A stretch of 37,603 bases of DNA, taken from an uncultured Clostridia bacterium. Lineage in GTDB: Bacteria; Bacillota; Clostridia; Lachnospirales; Anaerotignaceae. The position numbers were made by a program, and so were the translations under genes. The notes beneath the pieces are model-generated. The model was not told where the DNA came from, did no database searches, and worked only from the letters and a program-made list of their open reading frames with translations. How positions within the stretch are numbered: the first letter of the stretch is position 1; the number at the start of each line of letters is the position of its first letter. Positions 24,224 through 33,210 of this stretch are shown here, one piece after another. The DNA is taken from contig CALWEX010000046.1 of assembly GCA_944377425.1 (NCBI GenBank), positions 1-37,603 on the forward strand, in the 5' to 3' direction.

Positions 24224-24610
24224 GTGTCCGGAAGTATTAAAATTTCAGAGGCGGAGTATGAAATTATGAAAGTAATTTGGAGCTCTTATCCTATAAGCAC
24301 AAATGAAATTGTTTTAAAATTTAAAGATAAGAACGAATGGAGCCCAAGAACAATTCAAACCCTTATTTCTAGGCTTGTTAAAAAGGGAGCTATTAGCTTT
24401 ACAAAAAGAAGCCGTGAATTTGTTTATACACCGCTTATTAACGAAAATGATTACATAAGCGAAGAAAGCGAAAGCTTTTTGAATAAGTTTTATAACGGCA
24501 CAATTAATTCTATGGTTATGAATTTTATTGAAAATGACAAATTAAGCCATGATGATATTGAAGAATTGAAAAAAATTCTTGATAATCACGATTTAAACGG
24601 GGGAGTTTAA
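24224..24610 (+). CDS. blaI: BlaI/MecI-family repressor
   Basis: A 128-residue winged-helix repressor. The DNA-binding part is clear (ISEAEYEIMKVIWSSYPISTNEIV, then WSPRTIQTLISRLVKKGAI with the wing KRSREFVYTPLI). The C-terminal helices (SESFLNKFYNGTINSMVMNF) form the dimer and carry the usual cleavage region. In known systems BlaR1 signalling leads to BlaI proteolysis and derepression. The start is GTG behind AGGAGATGATT. It overlaps blaR1 by one base (TAATG). Confidence 0.95.
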   Translation: MSGSIKISEAEYEIMKVIWSSYPISTNEIVLKFKDKNEWSPRTIQTLISRLVKKGAISFTKRSREFVYTPLINENDYISEESESFLNKFYNGTINSMVMNFIENDKLSHDDIEELKKILDNHDLNGGV

Positions 24611-26385
24611 TGAGCTTGTTTATAGCTGGTTTTATTAAAAGCACTGTTTTTGTATCAATATTCATTGTTTTTTTACTTGCAGTTAAAGGCATATTTAAAA
24701 ACAAAATTAATTCCAACTGGAATTTTAAAATGTGGTATGTACTGTTATTTTTAATGGCTGTTCCACTATTTCCAGCGGATTTTATCTCTTTGCCTTTTAT
24801 AAACAAAATTGGCACTGCTGCGGCAGCAAACGGCGCTTATTACGGTACTCAAGGCACAGCGGCAGGCATTACAGCTGCTGAAAATTATTTAGCTAACGAT
24901 TTTTATGTTTCGGTAAATAAAGTATTTACTGAAGATTTTTATAAAGCTTTAGGTTTTATTTATTTAATAGGTGTAGCTGTATTAGTGTTTGTAATGGCAA
25001 AAAATTATATAAAAATAAGAAATATACTTAAATTATCTTTTGAGCCGGAAAAAAGGATAAAAGCAATATTTAATAAAAGCCTTGAAGACTTTGGAATAAA
25101 GAGAGGAAGAATAAAGCTTATTGTTTCAGACAATGTAAAAAGCCCATTTTTAACAGGTTTAATAAACCCTGTTGTGGTTTTTCCTTTCTCTTACGGTGGT
25201 CTTAGTGATGATGAAATAAGCTATATAATGCTGCATGAGATTGCTCATTATAAAAGCAGGGATATTATAAATTGTTTTTCTGTTTGTTTTTTTCAGATTG
25301 TATATTGGTTTAACCCAATAGTTTATATTGGATTAAGAGAAATGAAGTCCGAAATGGAAATAAGGTGTGACAGGCTTGTTATTGAAAAAATAGGCCGTAA
25401 TAATGCCAAAAGCTATGGCTTAACTATTATTAAATCAGCACAAAAGGGCGTATTTGAGCCTCGTATAAGAGCTTATGCCGCTTTTGGCTCCGATAAGAGC
25501 CTTTTAAAAAGGCGTATAGAAGGTATTGCGCGTATTTCTTACGAAAAGAGCAGGAATAAAATAAAAAGTGCTGCTTTGTTTTTTATTGTGTTTGCTTTTG
25601 GGATTTTCCAAATACCTTTTGCATTTAATGTGTATGGTTTTAATGAGTATCATAAAGCAGAGAATGAAAAAATTGTTTCTGAGGATTTATCGGCATTTTT
25701 TAACGACTCATCAGGTTGTTTTGTGCTTTATAATCCACAGGAAGATATATATCATGTGTATAATGCCGATTATGCCAAAAAGCGTATTTCGCCAAACTCT
25801 ACATACAAAATTTACAGTGCTGTTATAGCACTTGAGGAAGGTGTGATAACTCCTGAAAACTCATTTATGAAATGGGACGGAAAATATAATACTTTTGATT
25901 CGTGGAATATGGACCAAGACCTTAGAAGTGCTATGGAAAACTCTGTTAACTGGTATTTTAATACTCTAAATGAAAAAATCGGTTTAGACAAAACAGAGGA
26001 ATATTTAAAACTAATTAAATATGGAAATGAGGATTTAAGCGGAAACAGTAATTTTTATCTGGAGTCATCTCTTAAAATTTCCGCTATTGAGCAGACAAAA
26101 ATTTTAAGTAATTTATTTAACGGTGAATATGGTTTTGACAAAGAAAATATAAATGCCGTTAAAGAGGCCATAACTGTTGATGAAGATAACGGAAAGGTTT
26201 TATATGGCAAAACAGGAACAGGAAACATAAATGGAAAAAATGTAAACGGTTCTTTTGTTGGCTGTGTGGAAAAAGACGGAAAAGAATACTTTTTTGCTGT
26301 TAACTTATATTCTCCAGACGATGCAACAGGTGCTAATGCTTACAATAAGGCGTTGGAAATATTAAACTATATGGGTATTTATTAA
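24610..26385 (+). CDS. blaR1: BlaR1/MecR1-type beta-lactam sensor-transducer
   Basis: A 591-residue membrane signalling protein. N-terminal membrane helices (about 4-24, 42-60, 112-130) frame an M56 metalloprotease domain with HEIAH (His209-His213) and a distal E-x-x-x-E (EMKSEMEIRCD, about 244). A further helix lies at about 321-340. The extracellular sensor domain resembles a class D beta-lactamase/PBP: STYK (Ser397-Lys400), SVN (445-447) and KTG (534-536). Beta-lactam acylation of Ser397 should activate the protease and release BlaI repression. All motifs are intact. Confidence 0.95.
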   Translation: MSLFIAGFIKSTVFVSIFIVFLLAVKGIFKNKINSNWNFKMWYVLLFLMAVPLFPADFISLPFINKIGTAAAANGAYYGTQGTAAGITAAENYLANDFYVSVNKVFTEDFYKALGFIYLIGVAVLVFVMAKNYIKIRNILKLSFEPEKRIKAIFNKSLEDFGIKRGRIKLIVSDNVKSPFLTGLINPVVVFPFSYGGLSDDEISYIMLHEIAHYKSRDIINCFSVCFFQIVYWFNPIVYIGLREMKSEMEIRCDRLVIEKIGRNNAKSYGLTIIKSAQKGVFEPRIRAYAAFGSDKSLLKRRIEGIARISYEKSRNKIKSAALFFIVFAFGIFQIPFAFNVYGFNEYHKAENEKIVSEDLSAFFNDSSGCFVLYNPQEDIYHVYNADYAKKRISPNSTYKIYSAVIALEEGVITPENSFMKWDGKYNTFDSWNMDQDLRSAMENSVNWYFNTLNEKIGLDKTEEYLKLIKYGNEDLSGNSNFYLESSLKISAIEQTKILSNLFNGEYGFDKENINAVKEAITVDEDNGKVLYGKTGTGNINGKNVNGSFVGCVEKDGKEYFFAVNLYSPDDATGANAYNKALEILNYMGIY

Positions 26386-26391
26386 AATAAG

Positions 26392-26427
26392 ACACGTATG
26401 TTGAATAAAACATGCGTGTTTTTATTT
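26392..26427 (+). terminator. Terminator after blaR1
   Basis: ACACGTATG (26392-26400) pairs with CATGCGTGT (26411-26419) with one wobble and is followed by a T-rich run. It separates blaI-blaR1 from the second PBP operon, which has its own promoter. Confidence 0.8.
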
Positions 26428-26437
26428 TTCAATTTAA

Positions 26438-26487
26438 TTGACTTTTAAATATTACGGATGTAATATATTAAATATCACAAACGTAAT
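26438..26487 (+). promoter_or_regulatory. Second PBP operon promoter with two BlaI-type operators
   Basis: TTGACT (26438-26443), a 17-nt spacer and TAATAT (26461-26466) repeat exactly the -35, -10 and spacing of the other PBP promoter. The dyad ATTACGGATGTAAT (26451-26464) covers the -10, and ATCACAAACGTAAT (26474-26487) lies just downstream. Both are near matches to the BlaI sites at 24101-24213. Confidence 0.8.
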
Positions 26488-26502
26488 ATTTGGAGGTCAG
26501 AT

Positions 26503-28977
26503 ATGATTTTTAAAAGACTATTTAAAAATAGAATAGCAGTTTTGCTCTTTGCTGTTGCGGCAATGTTTACAGTTGTAACAGTAAGACTTTATTTGGTACA
26601 GATTTTAAACGGAGAGGAGTATGAACAAAGTGCAGCGGCAACTGTAATAAGGAGTGTAAGTACTTCTTCTCCAAGGGGCACTATTTATGACAGATATGGA
26701 AGGGTTCTGGCACAAGACAAGGTTATGTACAATGCAGTAATTGATTTAAGCACTGAAAAAAGCGGCAGTATTGAAGATATGGAAAATCTTTTAAATGCGC
26801 TTGACAATTACGGTATAGAGTATAATGCCGATGAACTGCCTATTATTAAAACACAAAACGGTTTTGAGTTTGATTTTGCTTCGAAAGAAGCCGAAAAAAG
26901 GTGGAAATCTGATTTGGGTTTGGATAAGGATATTTCTGAGTATACAGCTGAAGAAACATATAATTATCTAAAAGAATATTTTGAAATATCTGACGGTATG
27001 AGCAGTGAAAATGAGAAAAATATAATTAATTTAATGTGCAGAATAAGGCTTCAAAGGTATAAAAAATATCAGTCTGTTGTTGTGGCAGAAGATGTTAATG
27101 ATGGTTTTATAGCTTATATTGAGGAAAACAGCAGGTATTATCCGGGTGTTTTTGTAGAACAGAGCTGGTACAGGTATTACCCATACGGCGAATGTATGGC
27201 ACACATACTGGGGTATACCGGAAACATAAATTCAGATGAATTAGAGGAGTATGAAAAGTACGGCTATACATCGGATGATGTTATAGGCAAAAGCGGAATT
27301 GAAAAAACTTATGAGCTGGAGCTTAAAGGTACAGCAGGAAAGGAAATTATTGAAGTTGACGCCTATGGTAGGCGTGTAAGCCAAAAGATAGCTCTTAAAG
27401 CTCAAAAGGGGAATGACATTTACCTAACTATTGATGCTGAGCTTCAAAAAAAGGTATATGATGCCCTTAATGAAAACCTTAAAAATGTTTTGTTCGATAA
27501 TATTTCTTATGGCAGTGTAACTATAAATGATGTTATTGTTTCTATGGCAGAAAATAATATTTTAAACCCCACTGAGCTTTTAAATGCCAAAAGCGGAGCA
27601 CAGCTTAAAATAGGCAATGTTTTAAGGGACAACGGCATAAAAAGTGAAAATACTGATAGTGCTGGTGAAGTAATAGCTTTAGAGATTAAAAACGGTGGCA
27701 TTGATATTAAAGAATTTACCCAATGCCTTATTGAACAGGAGATAATAAGCCTTACTGATGAAGAAAAATCCGCTTTTAATAACAACACATATACGGTTTA
27801 TAATATTATTAAAGATAAAATTAAGAGCAACGAAATAGGCATAAATAATATAAACATGGACCCATGCACAGGCTGTGCTGTTATTGAGGATGTAAACACA
27901 GGCAAAATACTTGCTATGGTTTCTTTTCCATCTTATGACAATAACAAACTGGCAAATGATTTTGATAGTGAATATTATTCCAGTCTTTTGCGTGATGAAA
28001 CGTCACCGCTTATTAATAGGGCTACTATGGAAAGAAAAGCCCCAGGTTCTGTTTTTAAAATGCTCTCAGCTATTGCCGGTCTTGAGGAGGGTGTTATAAA
28101 TGAAAATTCAATTATATACGACCGTGGTGTTTTTAAAGATGCTGGTGTGCCTTATGCCAACTGCCTTATATACACAAATTACGGCATAACACACAGTGCT
28201 GTTGATGTTAAAAAGGCTATTGAAGTATCATGCAATTATTATTTTTACGAAATGTCTTTAAGGGTTGGCAAAACCGATAATTCAAATGCAAATGAAGCCA
28301 TAGAAACACTTAATGGATACATGGAAAAGTTTGGCTTAAATGATTATTCCGGTGTTGAAATAGAAGAATATAAGCCACAAATGGCCTCTCAAAAAGCAAA
28401 AGAGAATTTTGTTAATACTTACTACGAAAATCCGTCTGAAAGCGCTATAAAGTGGAATGACGGTGATACCATAAGAACGGTAATAGGCCAGTCATACAAT
28501 AACTATTCCGCAGTTAATATAGCCAAATATATATCAGCTTTGGCCAACGGCAGTAATTTATATAAGTCAACTCTTATTGAAGGTATAAGCAGTAAGGGTG
28601 TTTTTAATGAAAATAAGCCTTTATCCGAGATAGAGCTTGGATTTTCTCAGGAAAACATAAATACTGTCCATGAGGGTATGCTTCAGGTTACTACAGGCAG
28701 TCAGGGCACATTAAGAAATTATTTTGATGATTTTCCTGTAGAAACAGCGGCTAAAACTGGTACTGCTGAGGAAAACAAAAATAGGCCGTCACATTCATGG
28801 TTTGCAGGTTTTGCACCATATGACAACCCACAGATAGCTGTTGTTGTGCTTGTTCCTTTTGGTGAAGGCTCGTCAGCACCTGCTATTAAAACAGCAAAAG
28901 ACGCTATATTTGAGTATATGGGCTGCAATATGACATATGATAATGGCGGAATTTTTGAAAATAAGTTAGCGGAGTGA
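26503..28977 (+). CDS. Large class B penicillin-binding protein (PBP2 type)
   Basis: An 824-residue DD-transpeptidase. It has an N-terminal anchor (about 10-32), a dimer domain (SPRGTIYDRYGRVLAQ at about 57, YYPYGECMAHILGYTG at about 225) and a catalytic domain with SxxK in APGSVFK (Ser516-Lys519), SCN (576-578) and AAKTGTAEE (KTG 751-753). About 120 residues (roughly 325-445) are inserted between the usual IDAELQKKVYDAL and TGCAVIEDVNTGKILAM segments; the insertion is helical and acidic. GGAGG precedes the ATG. It is first in an operon behind two BlaI dyads, so it is probably made under beta-lactam stress as an alternative transpeptidase. Low drug affinity is not visible from sequence. Confidence 0.92.
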   Translation: MIFKRLFKNRIAVLLFAVAAMFTVVTVRLYLVQILNGEEYEQSAAATVIRSVSTSSPRGTIYDRYGRVLAQDKVMYNAVIDLSTEKSGSIEDMENLLNALDNYGIEYNADELPIIKTQNGFEFDFASKEAEKRWKSDLGLDKDISEYTAEETYNYLKEYFEISDGMSSENEKNIINLMCRIRLQRYKKYQSVVVAEDVNDGFIAYIEENSRYYPGVFVEQSWYRYYPYGECMAHILGYTGNINSDELEEYEKYGYTSDDVIGKSGIEKTYELELKGTAGKEIIEVDAYGRRVSQKIALKAQKGNDIYLTIDAELQKKVYDALNENLKNVLFDNISYGSVTINDVIVSMAENNILNPTELLNAKSGAQLKIGNVLRDNGIKSENTDSAGEVIALEIKNGGIDIKEFTQCLIEQEIISLTDEEKSAFNNNTYTVYNIIKDKIKSNEIGINNINMDPCTGCAVIEDVNTGKILAMVSFPSYDNNKLANDFDSEYYSSLLRDETSPLINRATMERKAPGSVFKMLSAIAGLEEGVINENSIIYDRGVFKDAGVPYANCLIYTNYGITHSAVDVKKAIEVSCNYYFYEMSLRVGKTDNSNANEAIETLNGYMEKFGLNDYSGVEIEEYKPQMASQKAKENFVNTYYENPSESAIKWNDGDTIRTVIGQSYNNYSAVNIAKYISALANGSNLYKSTLIEGISSKGVFNENKPLSEIELGFSQENINTVHEGMLQVTTGSQGTLRNYFDDFPVETAAKTGTAEENKNRPSHSWFAGFAPYDNPQIAVVVLVPFGEGSSAPAIKTAKDAIFEYMGCNMTYDNGGIFENKLAE

Positions 28978-28981
28978 TAAT

Positions 28982-29992
28982 ATGAAAAAATATATTTTTG
29001 TTGCGGTTTTAGCCCTTTTAGTGTTTTTAATGCTTTTTATTATTAATTGGCATAAAAATCAGTTGACAAAAGAGATAAAAAGTGTTGGTACTGTTTCAAA
29101 AGAAATAAAAAGCACTGAAAGTTTTGAAATTGAGTTTGACACTTTGGATAATATAAGAAAGCTGTATGAAAGCTTTCAGGAAAGCAAATATAAGGCACAG
29201 GATGCGGAAGAATATTTTTATAATTCTGATTTTTACAAAGAATTTGTTAATTATCTTTCAGATAAAGAAAGCATTAATGAAGATATAGCATATATCGGCT
29301 CTAAAATAAGTTATAATAAAGGCAGCATTGATTTAAAAGGCAAAACAGAAAGCTTTACTTTTAATGGTGACAAATACAATATACGCCTTATTTGCTACAC
29401 TGCTGATTATTATGTTAAAAACCTTACAGATTCAGCTATGAGCAATAAAAATATATATGTTCAGATTTATAACAACAATGAGTTTTATTTTTATACTCTT
29501 TGCCAAAGAGATAGTAATTATGTGAATGACTTTAAAGTTATTGAGTATAACGGAAATATTTATATAGTTGTTTTAGGCTCAAACGGAGCGTATTATCCCG
29601 GCTCGGCGTTTATAGGCTCTCTTATGTGGGACGGTGAAAAAATATACAAAGCTGAGCTGCTTAATTTGTCTGAAAATGACGATATATTATTTTTTAGAGA
29701 AAATAACGGTGATATGTGGTATACTGAAAAAAACATAAGCTGTCATGTAAATGATTTTAATTGGTATAACTCTTTTAATTACAACAGTAAGATTATAAAT
29801 AAATTTGCATTTTATGGCAGAGATGACTACGCTTATGTTGTAAGATATAACAATACCGATAATGAGTTTACAGACCTTACTTTTGTAACAGCTGAGTTTG
29901 AGGGAAATAATCTTGTTCTTTCATCAGAAAGCTTTGACGGAGTTAAAACAAGCGTTAAGCTTATGTTTGAAGACGGTAAGTATATAAACTGA
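28982..29992 (+). CDS. Membrane-anchored extracytoplasmic protein of unknown function
   Basis: A 336-residue protein I do not recognise. One N-terminal membrane helix (FVAVLALLVFLMLFIINW) without a lipobox Cys anchors a soluble domain. That domain is rich in Tyr, Asn and Asp, with beta-strand patterns (YNGNIYIVVLGSNGAYYPGSAFIGSLMWDG, VNDFNWYNSFNYNSKIINKFAF). It begins 4 bp after the PBP stop and is surely co-transcribed with it. The context suggests a partner of the inducible PBP or a wall-stress accessory protein. No enzymatic motif is seen. Confidence 0.7.
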   Translation: MKKYIFVAVLALLVFLMLFIINWHKNQLTKEIKSVGTVSKEIKSTESFEIEFDTLDNIRKLYESFQESKYKAQDAEEYFYNSDFYKEFVNYLSDKESINEDIAYIGSKISYNKGSIDLKGKTESFTFNGDKYNIRLICYTADYYVKNLTDSAMSNKNIYVQIYNNNEFYFYTLCQRDSNYVNDFKVIEYNGNIYIVVLGSNGAYYPGSAFIGSLMWDGEKIYKAELLNLSENDDILFFRENNGDMWYTEKNISCHVNDFNWYNSFNYNSKIINKFAFYGRDDYAYVVRYNNTDNEFTDLTFVTAEFEGNNLVLSSESFDGVKTSVKLMFEDGKYIN

Positions 29993-30012
29993 TTTTTAAG
30001 GAGGGGCAAAAT

Positions 30013-31656
30013 ATGAAAAAGTTAATTGCGGCACTATCTGCCTTTGCTTTATGTTTAAGTATGCCAATAGCGTCTTTTGCAGGAAGTTACAAGGATGTAC
30101 CAACTGACCACTGGGCATACAGCCAGATACAAAAGGCTACAGAAGAAGGATTTATGAGCGGTATGGGTGACGGAACATTTGGCTTAGGCCAGAAAGTTAC
30201 AAAAGCCCAGTTTGTGTCTATGGTAGTAAGACTTTTTGGCTGGGATAAAATTGATTATCAGTTTAGCTCTATAAACGATAACCAGGATAAATCACAATGG
30301 TATTACAGCGATGTTGAAACGGCGGCGTATAATGGGGCAATAGAAAGCGGCGGATATTTTAACCCAAACTCAAATATAACCCGTGAGGAAATGGCTGTTA
30401 TACTTATAAAGGCTTTGGGCTATGACTACTTGGCTCAAGATGCGCAGAGGGAAAGCTTGCCGTTTAATGATGTTACAAACAACAAAGGCTATATAGCCTT
30501 AGCCTATAACTTTGGTATTATAAGCGGAAGAAGCGAAAACACATTTGACCCAGCTGGACAGGCATCAAGAGAGGAAGCGGCAGCTATGATGGTGCGCTGT
30601 TTTGAAAAATTAAATGCCCCAACGGATTTTGTTCATGGATTTTACGCTTTTTCTTCTTACAATCAAAAAGACATGGCAGCTTTGATGGATGCAGTGTCTT
30701 TCGGTTGGAGCAGAATGGAGTACACCAACGAAAACGGTGTAATACTTGATACATTGTCCAAAAACGGCAATGAATGGATTGTGCCTCAGGGATATGAAGA
30801 TATAGTTACATATCTTAAAGAAAACAATGTAAAGACACACCTTAATGTATATATGTCAAATGGTGAAAGCGCAATGTGTGAAAAAATACTTAATAATGCA
30901 CAAAACCGTTCAGCGGCTGTTGATGCTATTATGGAGGAGCTTTCACTTACATACAAAAATCTCGGCTATAATCCTTATGACGGTGTAACAATAGATTTTG
31001 AGAACCTTAAAGGAAGCGAAATAAGACAGAACTTTAATGCTTTTCTGTCGGAGTTAAACTCAAGGCTTGATTCTGAGGGTAAAACTTTGTATGTTGCTGT
31101 TCAGCCGGCGCTTAAAAGCGGCTCATATTTTGATGGATATGATTTTAAAACAATAGCGGATACAGCGGATAAAATTATATTAATGGCTTATGACTATTAT
31201 CCAAAAACTATTTCGGCAGATGTTATGGACAGCGGCTTTACAACTACGCCTGTAACACCTTTTGATGAGGTTTATTATGGTATTAAAGCTATATGCGACA
31301 GTGGAGCGGACAAAAACAAAATTGTTCTGGGTCTTAGTATTGACAATGTTGGATGGAAGGTTGAAAATGGCGTAATTGTTAATTCAACAGGTATGAGCCT
31401 TGACCAGAACACAATTATAAATGATATTAAAAGTGGTGCTGAGGTTAAATATTCTGAAAAATACAAAAGCCCATATCTTAATATAAATGACGGAAGCGGA
31501 AATACAGTCATTTGGTTTGAAAATGCTCAAAGTATTAAAGATAAAATACAGCTTGCTAAAATGTTTGGAATTAATGGTGTTTCTGTATGGCGTTTAGGCA
31601 TTATACCACAAGATAGCTTAACAGGTATGGATATTTGGAGTGAGATAAATAAATAA
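30013..31656 (+). CDS. Secreted SLH-GH18 wall hydrolase
   Basis: A 547-residue exported protein with a classical signal peptide (MKKLIAALSAFALCLSMPIASFAG). Three S-layer-homology repeats follow (about 25-75, 85-140 and 148-200; YKDVPTDHWAYSQIQKA, YYSDVETAAYNGAI, FNDVTNNKGYIALAYNFGIISG) and tether it to the wall. From about 205 on there is a glycoside hydrolase 18 barrel with YDGVTIDFEN (Asp323, Asp328, catalytic Glu330) and IILMAYDYYP. The GVTIDFE form is like spore-cortex and wall glucosaminidases (SleL/YaaH type) more than chitinases. AGGAGGGG lies ahead of the ATG. It follows the unknown gene by 20 bp with no terminator between, so it probably belongs to the BlaI-controlled operon. Confidence 0.9.
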   Translation: MKKLIAALSAFALCLSMPIASFAGSYKDVPTDHWAYSQIQKATEEGFMSGMGDGTFGLGQKVTKAQFVSMVVRLFGWDKIDYQFSSINDNQDKSQWYYSDVETAAYNGAIESGGYFNPNSNITREEMAVILIKALGYDYLAQDAQRESLPFNDVTNNKGYIALAYNFGIISGRSENTFDPAGQASREEAAAMMVRCFEKLNAPTDFVHGFYAFSSYNQKDMAALMDAVSFGWSRMEYTNENGVILDTLSKNGNEWIVPQGYEDIVTYLKENNVKTHLNVYMSNGESAMCEKILNNAQNRSAAVDAIMEELSLTYKNLGYNPYDGVTIDFENLKGSEIRQNFNAFLSELNSRLDSEGKTLYVAVQPALKSGSYFDGYDFKTIADTADKIILMAYDYYPKTISADVMDSGFTTTPVTPFDEVYYGIKAICDSGADKNKIVLGLSIDNVGWKVENGVIVNSTGMSLDQNTIINDIKSGAEVKYSEKYKSPYLNINDGSGNTVIWFENAQSIKDKIQLAKMFGINGVSVWRLGIIPQDSLTGMDIWSEINK

Positions 31657-31670
31657 TAATTAAAATAAAA

Positions 31671-31710
31671 AACAGCCTTGTATAAAGTACTTATACAGGG
31701 CTGTTTTTAT
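31671..31710. terminator. Bidirectional terminator closing the PBP-GH18 operon
   Basis: AACAGCCTTGTATAA (from 31671) pairs with TTATACAGGGCTGTT (31691-31705), flanked by A and T runs. It serves the plus-strand operon and the minus-strand aldolase gene that ends at 31752. Confidence 0.85.
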
Positions 31711-31751
31711 TTTGTTTTATTTGCAATAAATATTAAAATAAGAATTAAAAC

Positions 31752-32786
31752 TTAAAGAGCAGCTATGTCTTTTACAAGCTCATCAATTTCGGCATCTGTT
31801 GTAGCCCAGCTTGTGCAAAAACGCACATTGCTGTGGTTTTCATCAACTCTTTCTTCGTACTCATAAAAATATTTTTTGCCTAATTTTTCAAGGTCGCTGT
31901 CTTTCATTATTACAAACTGCTGATTTGTAGGGCTGTCGCTGGCAAGGGTTATGCCTTTGTCTTTAAATGCCTTTTTAATTCTTAAAGCTTGTTCTACGGC
32001 TTTTTTGCCTATTTCAAAATACAGTCCGTCTTTAAACATTTCGTTAAACTGTATGCCTAAAAGCCAGCCTTTAGCCAGCATTGCGCCTTTTTGCTTCATA
32101 TAATGCCTAAAGCATGGTTTAAGCTCATCGTTTGTTATTACAACGGCTTCGCCGAAAAGGAGACCGCATTTTGTGCCGCCTATAAAGAAAACATCAGAAA
32201 GGGCAGCTATGTCTTGTATTGTAACATCGTTGTTTTCTCCAGATAAGCCATAGCTTAATCTAGCGCCGTCTACAAAAAGATAAAGGCCATGTTTATGGCA
32301 TACATCACTTATTTCAGTAAGCTCTTTTTTGCTGTAGATTGTTCCAAGCTCTGTTGGAAATGATATGTATACAAGTTTAGGCTCTGTAATATGCTCCTTA
32401 ACACCGCTTGCCTCGTAATCAGCAGCTATTTTCTCAATTTCGGAAGCTTTGATTTTGCCTTCTTCTCCAGGCGCAGTTAATATTTTAAATCCGCAGTTTT
32501 CAACAGCACCTGTTTCATGGGCGTTAATGTGGCCGCTTTCAACACATACAGCGCTTTGATAAGGGCGCAGTGCAGCTGATATAACAAGAAGGTTTGTCTG
32601 TGTTCCGCCTACAATAAAATGAACGTCGGCATTAGGGGCATTACATGACTTTTTAATGTTTTCGGCAGCCTCTTTGCAGTGGTCATCAAGGCCATAGCCG
32701 GGATTTGCCTCATTATTAAGCTCACAAAGTGCCTTTAATATGTTTTCGTGGGCGCCAAAGCAGTAGTCGTTGTTAAGCCTTATCAT
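31752..32786 (-). CDS. ltaE: Threonine-aldolase-family PLP enzyme
   Basis: A 344-residue fold-type I PLP enzyme of the beta-eliminating lyase/threonine aldolase family (threonine to glycine plus acetaldehyde). Seen: NDYCFGAHENILKAL at the start, GGTQTNLLVISAALRP for cofactor phosphate, ESGHINAHETGAVE, the PLP-N Asp in LFVDGARLSYG, and the Schiff-base Lys in FFIGGTKCGLLFG. This branch is common in clostridia and is often annotated low-specificity L-threonine aldolase; the exact substrate is not certain. AAAGGAGAG precedes the ATG. A promoter TTGACG - 17 nt - TATCAT lies on the minus strand at 32849-32821. Confidence 0.85.
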   Translation of the reverse strand: MIRLNNDYCFGAHENILKALCELNNEANPGYGLDDHCKEAAENIKKSCNAPNADVHFIVGGTQTNLLVISAALRPYQSAVCVESGHINAHETGAVENCGFKILTAPGEEGKIKASEIEKIAADYEASGVKEHITEPKLVYISFPTELGTIYSKKELTEISDVCHKHGLYLFVDGARLSYGLSGENNDVTIQDIAALSDVFFIGGTKCGLLFGEAVVITNDELKPCFRHYMKQKGAMLAKGWLLGIQFNEMFKDGLYFEIGKKAVEQALRIKKAFKDKGITLASDSPTNQQFVIMKDSDLEKLGKKYFYEYEERVDENHSNVRFCTSWATTDAEIDELVKDIAAL

Positions 32787-32820
32787 TATAATCTCTCCTT
32801 TTAAAGTAGTTAATAATTAA

Positions 32821-32849
32821 ATGATATAACGTAATAATACGCCCGTCAA
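32821..32849 (-). promoter_or_regulatory. Promoter of the aldolase gene
   Basis: On the minus strand, -35 TTGACG (32849-32844), a 17-nt spacer and -10 TATCAT (32826-32821) lie about 35 bp upstream of the start codon. Confidence 0.6.
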
Positions 32850-32916
32850 CTTAAAGAGGAATTATATTTAATATTAAGCAATAGAATTGAAATAACCATT
32901 ATTACAGGTGGTAAAT

Positions 32917-33174
32917 ATGGAAAGGTTTTGTGAGTTTAAAAAGAAGGAAGTAATTAATATATGTGATGGAATGAAAGTGGGGTATGTTTATGATTTGGAG
33001 ATAGATATAAGAACAGGCAGGATTTGCAGTATTATTATACCCGTAGGCAACAGATGTTTAAGTTTTTTATGTGTTAACAGTGTATATGTTATTCCATGGG
33101 AAAAAATAGTACGTATAGGCGATGATATTATACTTATAGATGTATGCCTTGCCAATTATGAAAGAGACTGTTAA
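32917..33174 (+). CDS. YlmC/YmxH-family PRC-barrel protein
   Basis: An 85-residue protein of the YlmC/YmxH family, small PRC-barrel-like proteins linked to sporulation in Firmicutes. The pattern KKEVINICDGMKVGYVYDLEIDIRTGRICSIIIP ... YVIPWEKIVRIGDDIILID is typical. The ATG at 32917 follows AGGTGG; a GTG at 32908 overlaps that site. It is a single gene between converging minus-strand genes. The role is not established, though membrane or RNA association has been suggested for PRC barrels. Confidence 0.85.
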   Translation: MERFCEFKKKEVINICDGMKVGYVYDLEIDIRTGRICSIIIPVGNRCLSFLCVNSVYVIPWEKIVRIGDDIILIDVCLANYERDC

Positions 33175-33175
33175 A

Positions 33176-33205
33176 AAAGAGCGGTTATTTAAAAACCGCT
33201 CTTAA
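33176..33205. terminator. Bidirectional terminator
   Basis: AAGAGCGGTT (33177-33186) pairs with AACCGCTCTT (33194-33203), with A/T runs on both sides. It is shared by the YmxH-like gene and the converging acetyltransferase gene. Confidence 0.85.
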
Positions 33206-33210
33206 AGCCA

